Assembly: GCA_049315325.1 (NCBI GenBank)
Contig: JBMOKJ010000005.1
Span: forward strand, 176,126-240,125
Direction: 5' to 3'
From: CAXXIC01 sp049315325
GTDB lineage: Bacteria; Bacteroidota; Bacteroidia; Bacteroidales; UBA7332
DNA length: 64,000 bases
Shown in pieces: positions 25,439 through 35,636 of this stretch (positions within the stretch are counted from its first letter, which is position 1; every line of letters starts with the position of its first letter). Position numbers and translations under genes: made by a program. The notes beneath the pieces were generated by a model. It did not search any database. It was not told the origin of the DNA and saw nothing but the letters and a program-made list of their open reading frames with translations.

Positions 25439-26791
25439 TTATAAAGTTTTTACTAAAGTTTGAATTGGAGTAGTCAATGCCCCTTTTCTGAGTTTGAGCC
25501 AACTTTTTCCATCCTTGATATTTATCAAATATACGTCAGAATTTCGTAAAACTACTGTTAATCCTGATGTATTGTAGAAGAAGAGTGGTATATTACGAAC
25601 GGTTTTGTTTGTATTTAGTTCAGTCGCATTCTCTCCATCTCTGATGCCTTGAGTAAGTAAAATCTGATCTTCTCTCAATTTTGTTATTTTGGTACCCTTG
25701 AAATTATTCCAAACTGTGCCCACGTTTGCTTTGTTGAAAAGGAACGAATAGCTAATCATAGTGGTAGAAACGGTGTCTCTACTGACCACGGTGGTGTCTG
25801 TACCTGCAATCTTCACGCTTTTTGTAACTAATTTAGTAGGAGCACCAAGGTAAATTTCACTTTCGCGGTAGTTTCCAAATGACGATTTCAGGGCATCAAA
25901 GTTAGCATATTGCCCAGGTCCAATATCGGTTAAATTGTAGTATGACCCAAGTACCTGATCTACTGTAGACCCAATGGAGAAGGCAGGAGCATTCGACGCT
26001 TCAATCGTCGACGTTGCATCAATGCCAAACTTTTTAGTCACATCACTCCAAACGAACTTACTGATTGTTGTACTTCCAATCGTGATGGGAGTTTCCAAGT
26101 CGAATCCTTGTGAGGTGTAGTTGATTGCCGAACTTATCGTGTTGCCATCAGCCACAGTTACTTCGAGTTTTTTCTTGTCAGCCGACAATAAAATATCTGC
26201 TTTGTTTGTACCAATGGTGATGCTGTGGAAAAAACTAATGTTGTTGCCTAAATCGGTATCCATCTGTTTCATAAACCGAATTTGATTGGCTTTACCCGAA
26301 ATGGCTTTATGCAGAACAACACGGTCGCGGTTTTTTCTACCATTTAACACAATAGAATCGGTAGATACCGACATAATGATGAATTCGTAATCTCCGCCAT
26401 GTCCAGTGCCAATAGGATTGACTTGTGGATCAGACATAGTATGCAACTGACCATACGAGTCGAAGGATAAAACAGGTCCTTGACCATAGTTGAACGAATA
26501 CGTAGAGAAGGTTGCGATATCAGAAAAATCGGCATACGTCGAAACCGAATCGTGAACTCCAAAATTCATCACAAATTGAGCGCTGTAACCATCTGGAGTC
26601 GTGTAATTCAAATACCAACCTCCTACGCTGCTCTGAAGGGTGGTTTTGCAATCATCTAAAATCTTTTTCACCCGTTGAGTGGCTGGCGTGTCGAACACCT
26701 CGTCCATCTCCAGTGAACAAGAAGCCAGAGTCGCAATTAGCATTATTGCAATCAAAAATGGACTCTTGAAATATCTATAGTTGTTGTTCAT
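25439..26791 (-). CDS. DUF4302 domain lipoprotein
   Basis: 450 aa. The lipobox LASC has Cys25. The N-terminal KKILDDCKTTLQSSVGGWYL and the following beta-rich region with FVMNFG and SFDSYGQLH are typical of DUF4302, a Bacteroidetes family found with SusC/SusD and zinc metallohydrolase lipoproteins. It is probably an outer-membrane surface component. The function is unknown; ligand binding is inferred from position only. It starts 20 bases after the metallohydrolase gene ends, within one operon. Confidence 0.85.
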   Translation of the reverse strand: MNNNYRYFKSPFLIAIMLIATLASCSLEMDEVFDTPATQRVKKILDDCKTTLQSSVGGWYLNYTTPDGYSAQFVMNFGVHDSVSTYADFSDIATFSTYSFNYGQGPVLSFDSYGQLHTMSDPQVNPIGTGHGGDYEFIIMSVSTDSIVLNGRKNRDRVVLHKAISGKANQIRFMKQMDTDLGNNISFFHSITIGTNKADILLSADKKKLEVTVADGNTISSAINYTSQGFDLETPITIGSTTISKFVWSDVTKKFGIDATSTIEASNAPAFSIGSTVDQVLGSYYNLTDIGPGQYANFDALKSSFGNYRESEIYLGAPTKLVTKSVKIAGTDTTVVSRDTVSTTMISYSFLFNKANVGTVWNNFKGTKITKLREDQILLTQGIRDGENATELNTNKTVRNIPLFFYNTSGLTVVLRNSDVYLINIKDGKSWLKLRKGALTTPIQTLVKTL

Positions 26792-26811
26792 ATCGTTTAA
26801 TTTGCTTCAAA

Positions 26812-27669
26812 TTATTGACGTGCTTTAGCTAATACCTTTTGGAATGATGCGTTTACTCTTGTACGTAACGATTCAGCATCTATTCCCCAAGCGGATTTGA
26901 GGTATTTCACTACAATTTCTTGTTTATCGATAATGGCTTGTTTCGCTGTTGCATTTTGTATACTGCCAATTGTACTATTCCAATATGCAGGCGATGTGGT
27001 TAAAAATATAGACAAAATTTCCACAAAATCTTCGTCAGGTCCACTAAGAGAGTAGGCGGTGATAAACCCTTTTTCACGCGCTTCGGTATCAGAGAAATCT
27101 GTCCATGCAGCAGTATATCCAGGAATCGTCTTTTTGTAATCGGGGTTGTAAGGTTTAATTTGGTGCATGATGTGGCCAAATTCGTGGAAAATAACGTGAA
27201 CATACTCTTCCCACAACTGAGCGCTGTCTTTGGGGTTATACCAATTCACTGCATATAAAACGATTTTTCGACCACCTTCGGCCGTTCCTTGTGTTCGTGA
27301 ACCATCTGAGTTGTAGCTCGGACTTCCAATCAGTAGAAACTGCTTAGGCGAAAGATCTTTGAAAAATTGTGCGCCAGCTTCTTGTATATACGGACTAATC
27401 CAAACACTGTCGATCATGTTCATCAATGGCGCTACCAATTCTTGCTTTGGAGGAATCAGATTTTTGCCAAAGGTTGTTTCGCCATCATTCCATTTGTAAA
27501 TCACCGATATATTGTAAGGCACAGTGTAGTTTGTGCGAATCCAGTTGTCTGTTTCGGACAAGTATGGTGTGCTTGTATCGATAATAGAATCAGTCAATTT
27601 TTCTTCTTTACAACCGAAGAATCCGACCAAAAGTACGAGTAGTAAGATGTATTTAAACTGTTTTTTCAT
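26812..27669 (-). CDS. Substrate import-associated zinc metallohydrolase lipoprotein
   Basis: 285 aa. The lipobox FFGC has Cys20. The zinc motif HEFGH is at 162-166, with a probable third ligand Glu in PDEDFVEIL (213 or 217). This matches the family of HExxH lipoproteins encoded next to TonB-dependent SusC/SusD transporters. It is a predicted gluzincin-like peptidase or related hydrolase facing the surface or periplasm. It is inferred to cut a substrate before uptake by the SusC/SusD pair. It lies between susD and the DUF4302 gene in the five-gene operon. Confidence 0.9.
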   Translation of the reverse strand: MKKQFKYILLLVLLVGFFGCKEEKLTDSIIDTSTPYLSETDNWIRTNYTVPYNISVIYKWNDGETTFGKNLIPPKQELVAPLMNMIDSVWISPYIQEAGAQFFKDLSPKQFLLIGSPSYNSDGSRTQGTAEGGRKIVLYAVNWYNPKDSAQLWEEYVHVIFHEFGHIMHQIKPYNPDYKKTIPGYTAAWTDFSDTEAREKGFITAYSLSGPDEDFVEILSIFLTTSPAYWNSTIGSIQNATAKQAIIDKQEIVVKYLKSAWGIDAESLRTRVNASFQKVLAKARQ

Positions 27670-27708
27670 CTTTTATGAGTTTGAGCAATAGTCAAATTTG
27701 GGTTTTAG

Positions 27709-29262
27709 TTAATCGATGCGTGTGATTGAACTTGATGGCACATCGATTCTAGCATTTGGTATTAATCCGAATGTTTGCGCATCTGTCGGTATTTGTACCG
27801 CTCTTCTTAAATCGCTTGGGTTCAATGTCATTGTTTCACTTGGACTGCCATAAATTGCATGTTTTACAGTAAGATGCATACGCTTGATGTCAAACCATCT
27901 AAGTCCTTCGTGCAGAAACTCAGATCTGCGAATGTCTAAAAGAACTTTGATGTAAGGAGCTTGCTCTGAACTGATCGAGTAAAATGGAGATGGAACAGTT
28001 GCGTCTGTTGTTGTATAAGCTAGAACCTTAGCACTTGTTACATTGTGTGTCACCGCATTGTATCCTGAAATTCGTTTTGAATAATAGGTGTTTATGTCCT
28101 TCAACGAACTCGTGAAATCGCTCTTCATGGCATAAGCTTCAGCTCGGTTCAAAATAGCCTCATCCGCTGTGAAAATAGGAATCATCACATAGCCAAGACC
28201 ATAGTTAGCATTTATGCTTTCACGCTTGAAGTACTCTTCGTATTTTGGAACAAAAACGAAGTTTGATGTGCTACTTCCATAAAAAGAAAATGCATTTGAA
28301 CCGCCAGTGACGTTTTTCTTCCGCCCCACTGTATTCATTAAATTGAAGTCCATGCCATAGCGATTGTAAATTGCTCTACTCAACCAAGATACACAACCGA
28401 CAATGAGCGTATTACAAGTCTCGGCCGATCGGTCAAACTGTGTTGAAATTGCTGGACTAGAAGAGAAAGATTTGTAGACGCCATTCCAATCTCGCAACAT
28501 ATAGACAGGCGATTTGCCTAATATGTAAGACGAGTATTTGATAACAGAATCCGGTTGATTTGTGTATAAATAGAGTCGCGATGCGAATGATGCTGCAGCA
28601 TTTCGTGTAAAGTGCCAACTTTGAGTTGTTCCATAACTTCCATCGTTAAGTAATGGGAATCCTGCATTGAAATCGGCAATAATGTTGTCGTAAACCTCTT
28701 TAACGGTATTTCGTTTGTAGGTTTGAAAAACCACTTTCTCAGGAGATGTTACATAAGGAACGCCAAGGGCAGTCGCAGCTGTGGTTGGATCGTAATGTTC
28801 TGCAAAAATATTCACCAACATAAAGTGAGCATAAGCTCTGCAAATCAACGCTTCGCCCTTTGCAGCCATAAAATCAGAACCCGTGCCGCGCAGTTTGTCG
28901 ATGGCTTCAAGCGCATGGTTACAGGCCGCAATTGCGTTGTAGCATCCAGTCCAATAAGCCGTTGGGCTATCTTGATCGTCACCTTTCATATTTTCCCAAC
29001 TGTAAGCTTGTTGGCTCAAAAGGTTTGTTGGTGAGTTTGTTGCAATTTCATTCGCTTGAGCACCTCTGTCGGTCACATTATCTGACATGCTTTCGGTGAA
29101 AACCTGATACGATTGATCGGGATAAGCTGAAACTAAAAGTTGTTTAATGGCTTTGGCACTTGTCAATTGTGCTCTGTTATCAGGTGTTTTATCCAGATAA
29201 TCGTTGCACGAAACCAAAATAAGGCTCGATAACAGTGCAAATATGAAGATTACTTTTTTCAT
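27709..29262 (-). CDS. SusD/RagB family nutrient-binding lipoprotein
   Basis: 517 aa. The lipobox LVSC has Cys19. The N-terminal DYLDKTPD, the tetratricopeptide-like helices with AICRAYAHFMLVNIFAEHYD (as ALICRAYAHFMLV and NIFAEHYD) and the C-terminal RRSEFLHEGLRWFDIKR are canonical SusD features. SusD forms the lid over its SusC barrel and captures substrate at the cell surface. It starts 24 bases after susC. The substrate is probably not a simple glycan: no glycoside hydrolase is linked, but a metallohydrolase is, so peptides or proteins are a better guess (inference). Confidence 0.95.
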   Translation of the reverse strand: MKKVIFIFALLSSLILVSCNDYLDKTPDNRAQLTSAKAIKQLLVSAYPDQSYQVFTESMSDNVTDRGAQANEIATNSPTNLLSQQAYSWENMKGDDQDSPTAYWTGCYNAIAACNHALEAIDKLRGTGSDFMAAKGEALICRAYAHFMLVNIFAEHYDPTTAATALGVPYVTSPEKVVFQTYKRNTVKEVYDNIIADFNAGFPLLNDGSYGTTQSWHFTRNAAASFASRLYLYTNQPDSVIKYSSYILGKSPVYMLRDWNGVYKSFSSSPAISTQFDRSAETCNTLIVGCVSWLSRAIYNRYGMDFNLMNTVGRKKNVTGGSNAFSFYGSSTSNFVFVPKYEEYFKRESINANYGLGYVMIPIFTADEAILNRAEAYAMKSDFTSSLKDINTYYSKRISGYNAVTHNVTSAKVLAYTTTDATVPSPFYSISSEQAPYIKVLLDIRRSEFLHEGLRWFDIKRMHLTVKHAIYGSPSETMTLNPSDLRRAVQIPTDAQTFGLIPNARIDVPSSSITRID

Positions 29263-29286
29263 TGTTCTAATCGTAAATTCGTTTAA

Positions 29287-32200
29287 TTACATTCCAACTC
29301 TAAGAGACACCGTGAATTGTCGCGGCATCGGCATAGCAACACCACCCGAACGGAAAAATTCTGGATCTTGTCCTCCTAGTTTTTTGTCGGCATACATTAG
29401 CCAAACATTCGTAGCCACCAATTTTATTTGCGCATTGCCAAGCTTCAATTTTCTAGATAATCCAGGCAAATCGTAAGTGAGCGTGATGTCTTTCAAACGA
29501 ATAAAGTCACCTTTTGCCACTCGTATGTCTGAATAGTTATAAGCGTTGTAGGCAATTCTGAGATCTGGGTAGTCACTGTTTTGGCGACTTGAAGGAATTA
29601 CTGGTATATTCGTGATGTTTTCATCGCCCGGTGCCATCCATCTGTTTTTGAAGTCTTTTGGCATAGCATCCAAATCGGTGTATTCGTTTCTGAAGTCAGG
29701 ATTTAGTCGAATCACATTGCCAAATTGATACGTGAAAAACAGATCAAATTTCAAGTTCTTGTATTTCCAAGAACTCTCAAGTCCTCCAATGTATTTCGGG
29801 TCAATCGAACCTTCGTATTTGAGGTGATTAATGCTGTCTCGCTCCTGAAACCAAATGTTGGTCATCGTCTTTTCGCCATACTCATTGATGAAAGTGGGTA
29901 AACCTTCTTTGTTCAGCCCATCAAACTGGACTGAGAATAGACCGCGTACTGGATATCCTTCTCGCGGCGCACCTTCAGCCGACACCATATCGATAATTCG
30001 TGGTTGAGATTTCAGATTGGTAATCGTGTTGGTGTTATACGAGAATGTTAGATTCGTAGCCCACGTGAAGTCCTTTGTCGAGATATTTTTCGTGTTCAAC
30101 GTAAACTCAATCCCGTGAGATTTCATATTGGCGTAGTTGGCAAATTTAGTCAACTCACCACCGATCCCCGAAGTGCGAACCGATCCAATCAAATCAAATC
30201 CATTACGCAGGTAAGCATCCACACTTAAACTGAGGCGATTTTTGAAAAAGCCAATGTCTGTACCGATGTTTAGCTCGTGCTGCTTTTCCCAAGTCAATTG
30301 GCTGTTTTCGAGTGACTCAATAAAGATTCTATTCTCTTTGTCGGCAGTGTAAGGACGATAAGTCATTTCACTTCTAAAAATAGCTAAAGCATTCATTGCA
30401 GGACCCATAGATGCAACAAGTCCATATGTTCCTCTCAACGAAAGAGTCGAAAGAGTCTCATTGTCACGTAGGAACGGTTCGTTGCCGATGTTCCAAGATC
30501 CAGAGACGTTCCAAGTGGGAAGCCATCGAGCCGAACGTGCTCTACCCAAACGGTTTGATCCGTCGTAGCGTGCAGTAGCGTTCAATGTGTATGTCCCGTC
30601 GTAAGAATAGCTTGCAGTTCCAAAAAAGGCTACAAAGCGATCAAACATTTCTGACATTCCATAATAGTCGTCGCCACCTTCAATAAGCTGTCTCATAAAT
30701 CGGTAATCAACAAAGGGCACACCACCATTAGCGTATTGATAACCAACGCCATTGGCATATCTGTTTTGGCGATCGGTATATTTCACCTCTTGTCCAATCA
30801 GTGCGTTTAGGGCATGTTTTTCGCCAAATATCTTGTTGTAATTGGCAGTCGAACGGAAATAATAATTCAGCAATCGGTTATCTTCAGTATTGAAAAATCC
30901 ACCTTCAGGCAACACCACTTCAGGCAATGCGTCTACATTATCAGGATCGTGGTATAAAAAGTTGTTTTTACTTCCAATTGTTCCATCTTGATTGGCTCGA
31001 TATGCCATTGGCATATTTGAGTTGTCGAGAATGTTATGCTCTTGTGTGCTTTTCACATATCTGAAAGCTCCCAAAGCTGCAAGTTCAAGCTCTTTAAACG
31101 GTTTATACGAAAGGTCTGCCTGAAATTTAGCATCCATCATATCCAAATCGATGTAGTTGTTTGCCATCTCATTTTTGATGCTAAAATCGGCAAAATTCAT
31201 ACGGTAAGTATCGTAAGGACTCGATATCCGGCTTGTATTCAACGCATAGCTAAATGGATTGATGTCGAAATCGCGGTTGTATTCGCCTTCAACCACATTG
31301 GCAGTTCTGTTTAATGTACCAGGCGCTTGTTGGTTTCTCACCGAAACATTCAACGTGATTCCAGTGGTCAGTTTGTTGTTTATTTCAAATGAAGTGTTTG
31401 AATTAGCTGTGAAGCGTGAAACCTTGTCGGATTTAGTCCATCCTGGATCACTATAAAGGCTTAATGAAGTGTAGTTTTTCGCTTTTTCAGTACCAAATGT
31501 TACACTTACAGAGTGGTTTTGTTGGAGTGAATTTCTAAACAATACGTCAAACCAGTCTGTGTTTGCTAATTCGTAAGGTTGAAGGAATTTAGCTTGATCT
31601 TCAGCTGTATGAGGCAATTGAGATTTAGTGACTAACTCCGACCATTTGAAGAAAACTCCACCATTTTTACTCCGCGAAACATCAGCATAGTTTAGATAGC
31701 CTTTCTCTTTTAACTCTAAATCCACAGACATCTGATCCTGTGAATTCATAATGTTGTAAGCAGAGTAAGAGGGTTTCATCCGAACAGTATATTCGCCCGT
31801 ATAGTTGATCTTCGCAGTACCTTTTTTCCCTTTCTTGGTTGTAATTACTACGACACCATTCATTGCACGAGCTCCATAAAGTGCTGTGGCTGAGGCATCC
31901 TTTAGAATTTGAAAATTTTCGATGTCATCTGCATTCAGTCCGGCAACGGCAGAGCTAATTAGTGTTGCTGCGTTTCCTGAAGACAAATCATCCGCCGAAA
32001 CTTCCACAACATCTTCAAGCACAACGCCATCGACAACCCACAAAGGAGTTTGATTGCCATAAATAGAAGATGCTCCACGCACCCTGATTTTTGGAGAAGC
32101 ACCAAATGTTCCAGATACATTGGTTATCTGAACCCCTGCAGCTTTTCCCTGAATCATGCGGCTGACATCGGTTACCCCATCGATTTTTGCATCTTCAGCT

Positions 32201-32646
32201 TTGATGCGCGATGCAGCACCAGTAAACATTTTCCGGTCGATTTTTTGGTAACCAGTCACCACTACCTCGTCTAAAGACTTTAAGTCTTCTTCTAAGTAGA
32301 TAATTTGACCATTTTTTATGTTTAGTGACACTAAACTCTTTCGTTTGTAGCCAACGTAGGTGACTGATATCGTGCTATTTGCAGGCACAGTCAGTTCGAA
32401 TGCACCGTTGAAATCGGTCATTGTGCCAATCACAGATTTTCCTTCGGTTCGTACACTGACACCAATCAACGGTTCCTTGTTCCCTGAGTCAAGAACACGG
32501 CCTTTTATTTTTATTGATTCACCTTTTTGTTGGATAGCATTGTTCGATTGTTCGGCGGCATTGATTGGTGAGCCGATCCACAATAGAAAAAATGAAGTTA
32601 ATCCAAAAAATAGGGCTTTTGTGTAAGTTTTTTTTCTATCTCTCAT
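29287..32646 (-). CDS. SusC/RagA family TonB-dependent outer-membrane transporter
   Basis: 1119 aa. A signal peptide (about 1-30) and a carboxypeptidase-regulatory-like domain (about 46-115, GRVLDSGNKEPLIGVSV) come first. The TonB box SLDEVVVTGYQ is near 128, then the plug with VRGASSIYGNQTPLWVVDGV and ATALYGARAMNGVVVITTKKG, and a long beta-barrel to the C-terminus. It imports substrate delivered by SusD using TonB energy. The C-terminus is VSLRVGM rather than ending on an aromatic. It is first in the operon susC, susD, zinc metallohydrolase, DUF4302, T9SS cargo. No anti-sigma/ECF pair flanks it. Confidence 0.96.
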   Translation of the reverse strand: MRDRKKTYTKALFFGLTSFFLLWIGSPINAAEQSNNAIQQKGESIKIKGRVLDSGNKEPLIGVSVRTEGKSVIGTMTDFNGAFELTVPANSTISVTYVGYKRKSLVSLNIKNGQIIYLEEDLKSLDEVVVTGYQKIDRKMFTGAASRIKAEDAKIDGVTDVSRMIQGKAAGVQITNVSGTFGASPKIRVRGASSIYGNQTPLWVVDGVVLEDVVEVSADDLSSGNAATLISSAVAGLNADDIENFQILKDASATALYGARAMNGVVVITTKKGKKGTAKINYTGEYTVRMKPSYSAYNIMNSQDQMSVDLELKEKGYLNYADVSRSKNGGVFFKWSELVTKSQLPHTAEDQAKFLQPYELANTDWFDVLFRNSLQQNHSVSVTFGTEKAKNYTSLSLYSDPGWTKSDKVSRFTANSNTSFEINNKLTTGITLNVSVRNQQAPGTLNRTANVVEGEYNRDFDINPFSYALNTSRISSPYDTYRMNFADFSIKNEMANNYIDLDMMDAKFQADLSYKPFKELELAALGAFRYVKSTQEHNILDNSNMPMAYRANQDGTIGSKNNFLYHDPDNVDALPEVVLPEGGFFNTEDNRLLNYYFRSTANYNKIFGEKHALNALIGQEVKYTDRQNRYANGVGYQYANGGVPFVDYRFMRQLIEGGDDYYGMSEMFDRFVAFFGTASYSYDGTYTLNATARYDGSNRLGRARSARWLPTWNVSGSWNIGNEPFLRDNETLSTLSLRGTYGLVASMGPAMNALAIFRSEMTYRPYTADKENRIFIESLENSQLTWEKQHELNIGTDIGFFKNRLSLSVDAYLRNGFDLIGSVRTSGIGGELTKFANYANMKSHGIEFTLNTKNISTKDFTWATNLTFSYNTNTITNLKSQPRIIDMVSAEGAPREGYPVRGLFSVQFDGLNKEGLPTFINEYGEKTMTNIWFQERDSINHLKYEGSIDPKYIGGLESSWKYKNLKFDLFFTYQFGNVIRLNPDFRNEYTDLDAMPKDFKNRWMAPGDENITNIPVIPSSRQNSDYPDLRIAYNAYNYSDIRVAKGDFIRLKDITLTYDLPGLSRKLKLGNAQIKLVATNVWLMYADKKLGGQDPEFFRSGGVAMPMPRQFTVSLRVGM

Positions 32647-32771
32647 TATGTTTTATACTATATGCCCACAAAAGTGGTCTAATTTGATTGAGCGTTGTTT
32701 AAATCGTATTATTGAAAATGTATTTATTGATGAAATTTCACCAGTAAAGGTTTCAAAATGTAACTTATTTG

Positions 32772-32779
32772 CAAATATA
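32772..32779 (-). promoter_or_regulatory. -7 promoter element TATATTTG of the susC operon
   Basis: The minus strand reads TATATTTG, 126 bases before the susC ATG. No clear -33 TTTG is at the usual distance. 32647-32949 is otherwise AT-rich intergenic DNA with no gene. Confidence 0.45.
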
Positions 32780-32949
32780 TTCTATTTTTTTATAAATAAA
32801 GAATATCTTACGTGTGAAATAGGCAATTTCAACCATATTCTTTATTTTTTTAAATATTAAGCCTGTTTTTGTTAATATGTATAAAATATAGGATATTGAC
32901 CCTGAAAATTGGGAAAGTCAACAATAAAAACGGATTGGTTTTCTCGATT

Positions 32950-35445
32950 TTATGCTTCGCGCTCCATTTTTCCTTCGAAAAGAAGTCTGTTGAGAACAAA
33001 GCGAATTTCACTATACGAAATATCTTCGCCAAGAGCCTCTCTTGCAGCTACAAAGGAGCTTTTTTGTGTTCTTAGAAAATAATCTCGAATCAATTCAGCC
33101 TGATTCTTGTCCATCAGCTCCTCTGGAAGTAGATCTCCCGACGTGACATGTTGTGCCAAATGACCTTCGATGGTTGAAATAGAAAAATTCCGTTCTTTTG
33201 CAATCTCCGCAATACTTTTCCCTTCGCGAAACAACTCCAATGTTATGCGTTTGCTTTCACCTTTGGGCGCTTTTGGTTTCTCCTCTTCAACGATTGAAAA
33301 ATCGACCGAAAGATTCGTCTCGAGCTGATTATCTTGTCTGTAGTTGATTATGATTGCTAAGATTTCTGCACCAAATTCTCTTTGTTTTTGTGCCCCAATG
33401 CCGTGTATTGCCTTAAGCTCTTTCATCGAAATAGGCATCTTTTCGGTCAAAGCGAGAATGGATTTTTGCGATAAAATATTGAATGGATTGATGTTCAAAT
33501 CGTCCGCTTTGTTGTTTCTCCATGTTTTGAGTAGCGTAGTCAAGCGGTGTTCGTTCGATTTGTGTGTAGCCGCAGCTCTTGTTTTGCGGCTTGGTTCTTC
33601 GATTTGTGCTTTCGCTCTGATGGAGAGGTAGTCTTTGAAGACAAAGCCATTCTGACAAGCAGCAAGGCAAGTCACTTTGACTTTAAGTTCGGTGAACATC
33701 CGTTCGAGCGGGTCGGTGAGTGATTTCTGCACCGCTTTGTTGTCGAGATCGAACACATAGTTTGCACTCAAGTCGTTGATGAGTTGTTCGGTTTGAGTCT
33801 GATAGTAGCCAACCGCTTTCGTTATTCGCTCCTGCAATGCTACGTTACTCTCAATATCGGTAGAAATTGTCGCCAATTGTCGAATTTGCACGCTGAATTT
33901 TTCTGCCACTTCAATAAAACTCTTTTTCAATGTTTCGATCGACGTAGCAGTTTTTTGCACAACATCGCTTGGTAGAATTGTACTGTTTTCTTTTGCCTGT
34001 TTCTGAATGGTATAGAGATTGCGCAGAACTGACTGGTAGTCGAACAGCTCATTCAGTAACTCGATTTGGTAGGCATTTCTCGAATCGTCTAGTTGAGCTT
34101 TGTCTGGTTCGTTCTCCTCCATTTTTCGGCTGAAATCTTTCACTTCGCTGTCGCTGATAATGCCTTGCAGTCGTATCGGTGTGCCGAGCACCAATCCTTC
34201 GAGCGTTTTGCAACGGCTCAGTGCCACATAAACTTGACCGTGGGCAAAAGCTGCCCCAGCATAGATAATTGCTTTTTCGAAGGTCAGTCCCTGGCTTTTG
34301 TGTATCGTGATTGCCCAAGCCAGTTTGAGCGGGAATTGCGTGAACGAACCAATGGGTGTTTCGGTAATCTCTTTGGTGGTTTCGTTGAGCGAATATTTCA
34401 TATTTTCCCATTTCTCTGGACTAACCGAAATGGGGTCGCTCATGTCAGGGCATTTCACCAGAATACCCTCTTCGATGAAGCCTGTTACGATGCCAATTTT
34501 TCCGTTGTAGTAGAGTTTGTCGCGCGAAGAGTCGTTTTTGATAAACATCACTTGCGCGCCAATTTTTAGCGTTAATTCTCGGTCTGTTGGAAATGATAAC
34601 TCTGGAAAATCGCCCTCTACCATTGCTGGAAATTGGCTTTCTGGAGCTTTAATCTCGAATAGCTTCGATTCGTTCAACTCCTGCGCTTGTCGATTGTGGG
34701 TCGTGAGCGTGATGTATCCCTCTTCCGATTTCGGTTTAAAATCTGGAATATAACGTTTGTTGAGTTCGTCTAACGCTGATTGATCGAGCTTGTTGTCGCG
34801 AATTTTATTGAGAATCGAAATGAAATTTTCGTTGCTTTGACGGTAAATATGTTTTAGCTCAATGGAGATGTAGTTGGTTTGTTTTAGGGCAATGCTGTCG
34901 AAGAAAAAGAGTGAAGGGTAGTGCGGACGGAGCAAGTCCCAATCTTCGTTTTTGACCACAGGCGGCAACTGTTGTATGTCGCCAATCATTAGTAGTTGTA
35001 CTCCACCAAACGGTTTGCTATTTCGTCGATAGCGTTTCAAAACTTCGTCGATGGCATCCAGTAAATCGGCGCGCACCATACTGATTTCGTCGATAATCAA
35101 CAAATCGAGGCTACGCATGATGTTGATTTTCTCCCGACTGACTTTAAAATCAGAAGTTGAAAAGCGATTGCGAGGGTCGGTGAATTGCGCCTCTTCGGTA
35201 ATCTGTTTGGGTACATTTGGTCCAAATGGGAGTTGGAAAAACGAGTGAATCGTGACGCCACCCGCATTGATGGCTGCTACACCCGTAGGTGCCACTACCA
35301 CCATTCGCTTGAGCGATTGCGCCTTGAGTTGATGGAGAAAAGTTGTTTTCCCGGTGCCAGCTTTTCCTGTCAGAAAGATGTTGCGGTGCGTATATTGTAC
35401 AAAATTGTAGGCTAATTCGAGTTGTGGGTTTTTGATCTGCTGCAT
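32950..35445 (-). CDS. PIF1-like superfamily 1 helicase with HRDC and C-terminal helix-turn-helix
   Basis: 831 aa. Walker A GKAGTGKTTF (about 27-36), VVVAPTGVAAINAGG, Walker B LLIIDEISMV, GDIQQLPPV and the C-terminal ITIHKSQGLTFEKAII and YVALSRC motifs identify a PIF1/RecD-type SF1B helicase. A middle region of unknown fold is followed by an HRDC domain (about 630-715, IHGIGAQKQREFGAEIL) and a helix-turn-helix region (SIAEIAKERNFSISTIEGHL). PIF1-like enzymes unwind 5'-3' and can resolve forked or G-rich DNA. The composite with HRDC and HTH is seen in Bacteroidetes. Monocistronic. A near-consensus -7 box (TATCTTCG) lies about 20 bases before the ATG. Confidence 0.9.
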   Translation of the reverse strand: MQQIKNPQLELAYNFVQYTHRNIFLTGKAGTGKTTFLHQLKAQSLKRMVVVAPTGVAAINAGGVTIHSFFQLPFGPNVPKQITEEAQFTDPRNRFSTSDFKVSREKINIMRSLDLLIIDEISMVRADLLDAIDEVLKRYRRNSKPFGGVQLLMIGDIQQLPPVVKNEDWDLLRPHYPSLFFFDSIALKQTNYISIELKHIYRQSNENFISILNKIRDNKLDQSALDELNKRYIPDFKPKSEEGYITLTTHNRQAQELNESKLFEIKAPESQFPAMVEGDFPELSFPTDRELTLKIGAQVMFIKNDSSRDKLYYNGKIGIVTGFIEEGILVKCPDMSDPISVSPEKWENMKYSLNETTKEITETPIGSFTQFPLKLAWAITIHKSQGLTFEKAIIYAGAAFAHGQVYVALSRCKTLEGLVLGTPIRLQGIISDSEVKDFSRKMEENEPDKAQLDDSRNAYQIELLNELFDYQSVLRNLYTIQKQAKENSTILPSDVVQKTATSIETLKKSFIEVAEKFSVQIRQLATISTDIESNVALQERITKAVGYYQTQTEQLINDLSANYVFDLDNKAVQKSLTDPLERMFTELKVKVTCLAACQNGFVFKDYLSIRAKAQIEEPSRKTRAAATHKSNEHRLTTLLKTWRNNKADDLNINPFNILSQKSILALTEKMPISMKELKAIHGIGAQKQREFGAEILAIIINYRQDNQLETNLSVDFSIVEEEKPKAPKGESKRITLELFREGKSIAEIAKERNFSISTIEGHLAQHVTSGDLLPEELMDKNQAELIRDYFLRTQKSSFVAAREALGEDISYSEIRFVLNRLLFEGKMEREA

Positions 35446-35580
35446 AATGTTTTTGTTCTTTTGGCGAAGATAAATATTTTTCAGGTAATAAACGAAATTT
35501 GACTATCGAAGTGGGTTATGTTTACAGAAATTATTAGGAAACGCGGCATACGTCAAATTTCCATAACGAACACACCCTTT

Positions 35581-35612
35581 TTTGTCGCATATACTACAAA
35601 AAACTATCTTTG
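35581..35612 (+). promoter_or_regulatory. Promoter TTTG-20-TATCTTTG of the DegT-TPR operon
   Basis: TTTG at 35581-35584, a 20-base spacer and TATCTTTG at 35605-35612. This is a full consensus match, 24 bases before the ATG at 35637. Confidence 0.75.
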
Positions 35613-35636
35613 CGTTATTACACATAAAGTAAAGAT

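Noticed and set aside
34093..34569. 158-codon plus-strand frame inside the helicase gene
   Set aside because: Antisense shadow of the SF1 helicase; no start context or domain.
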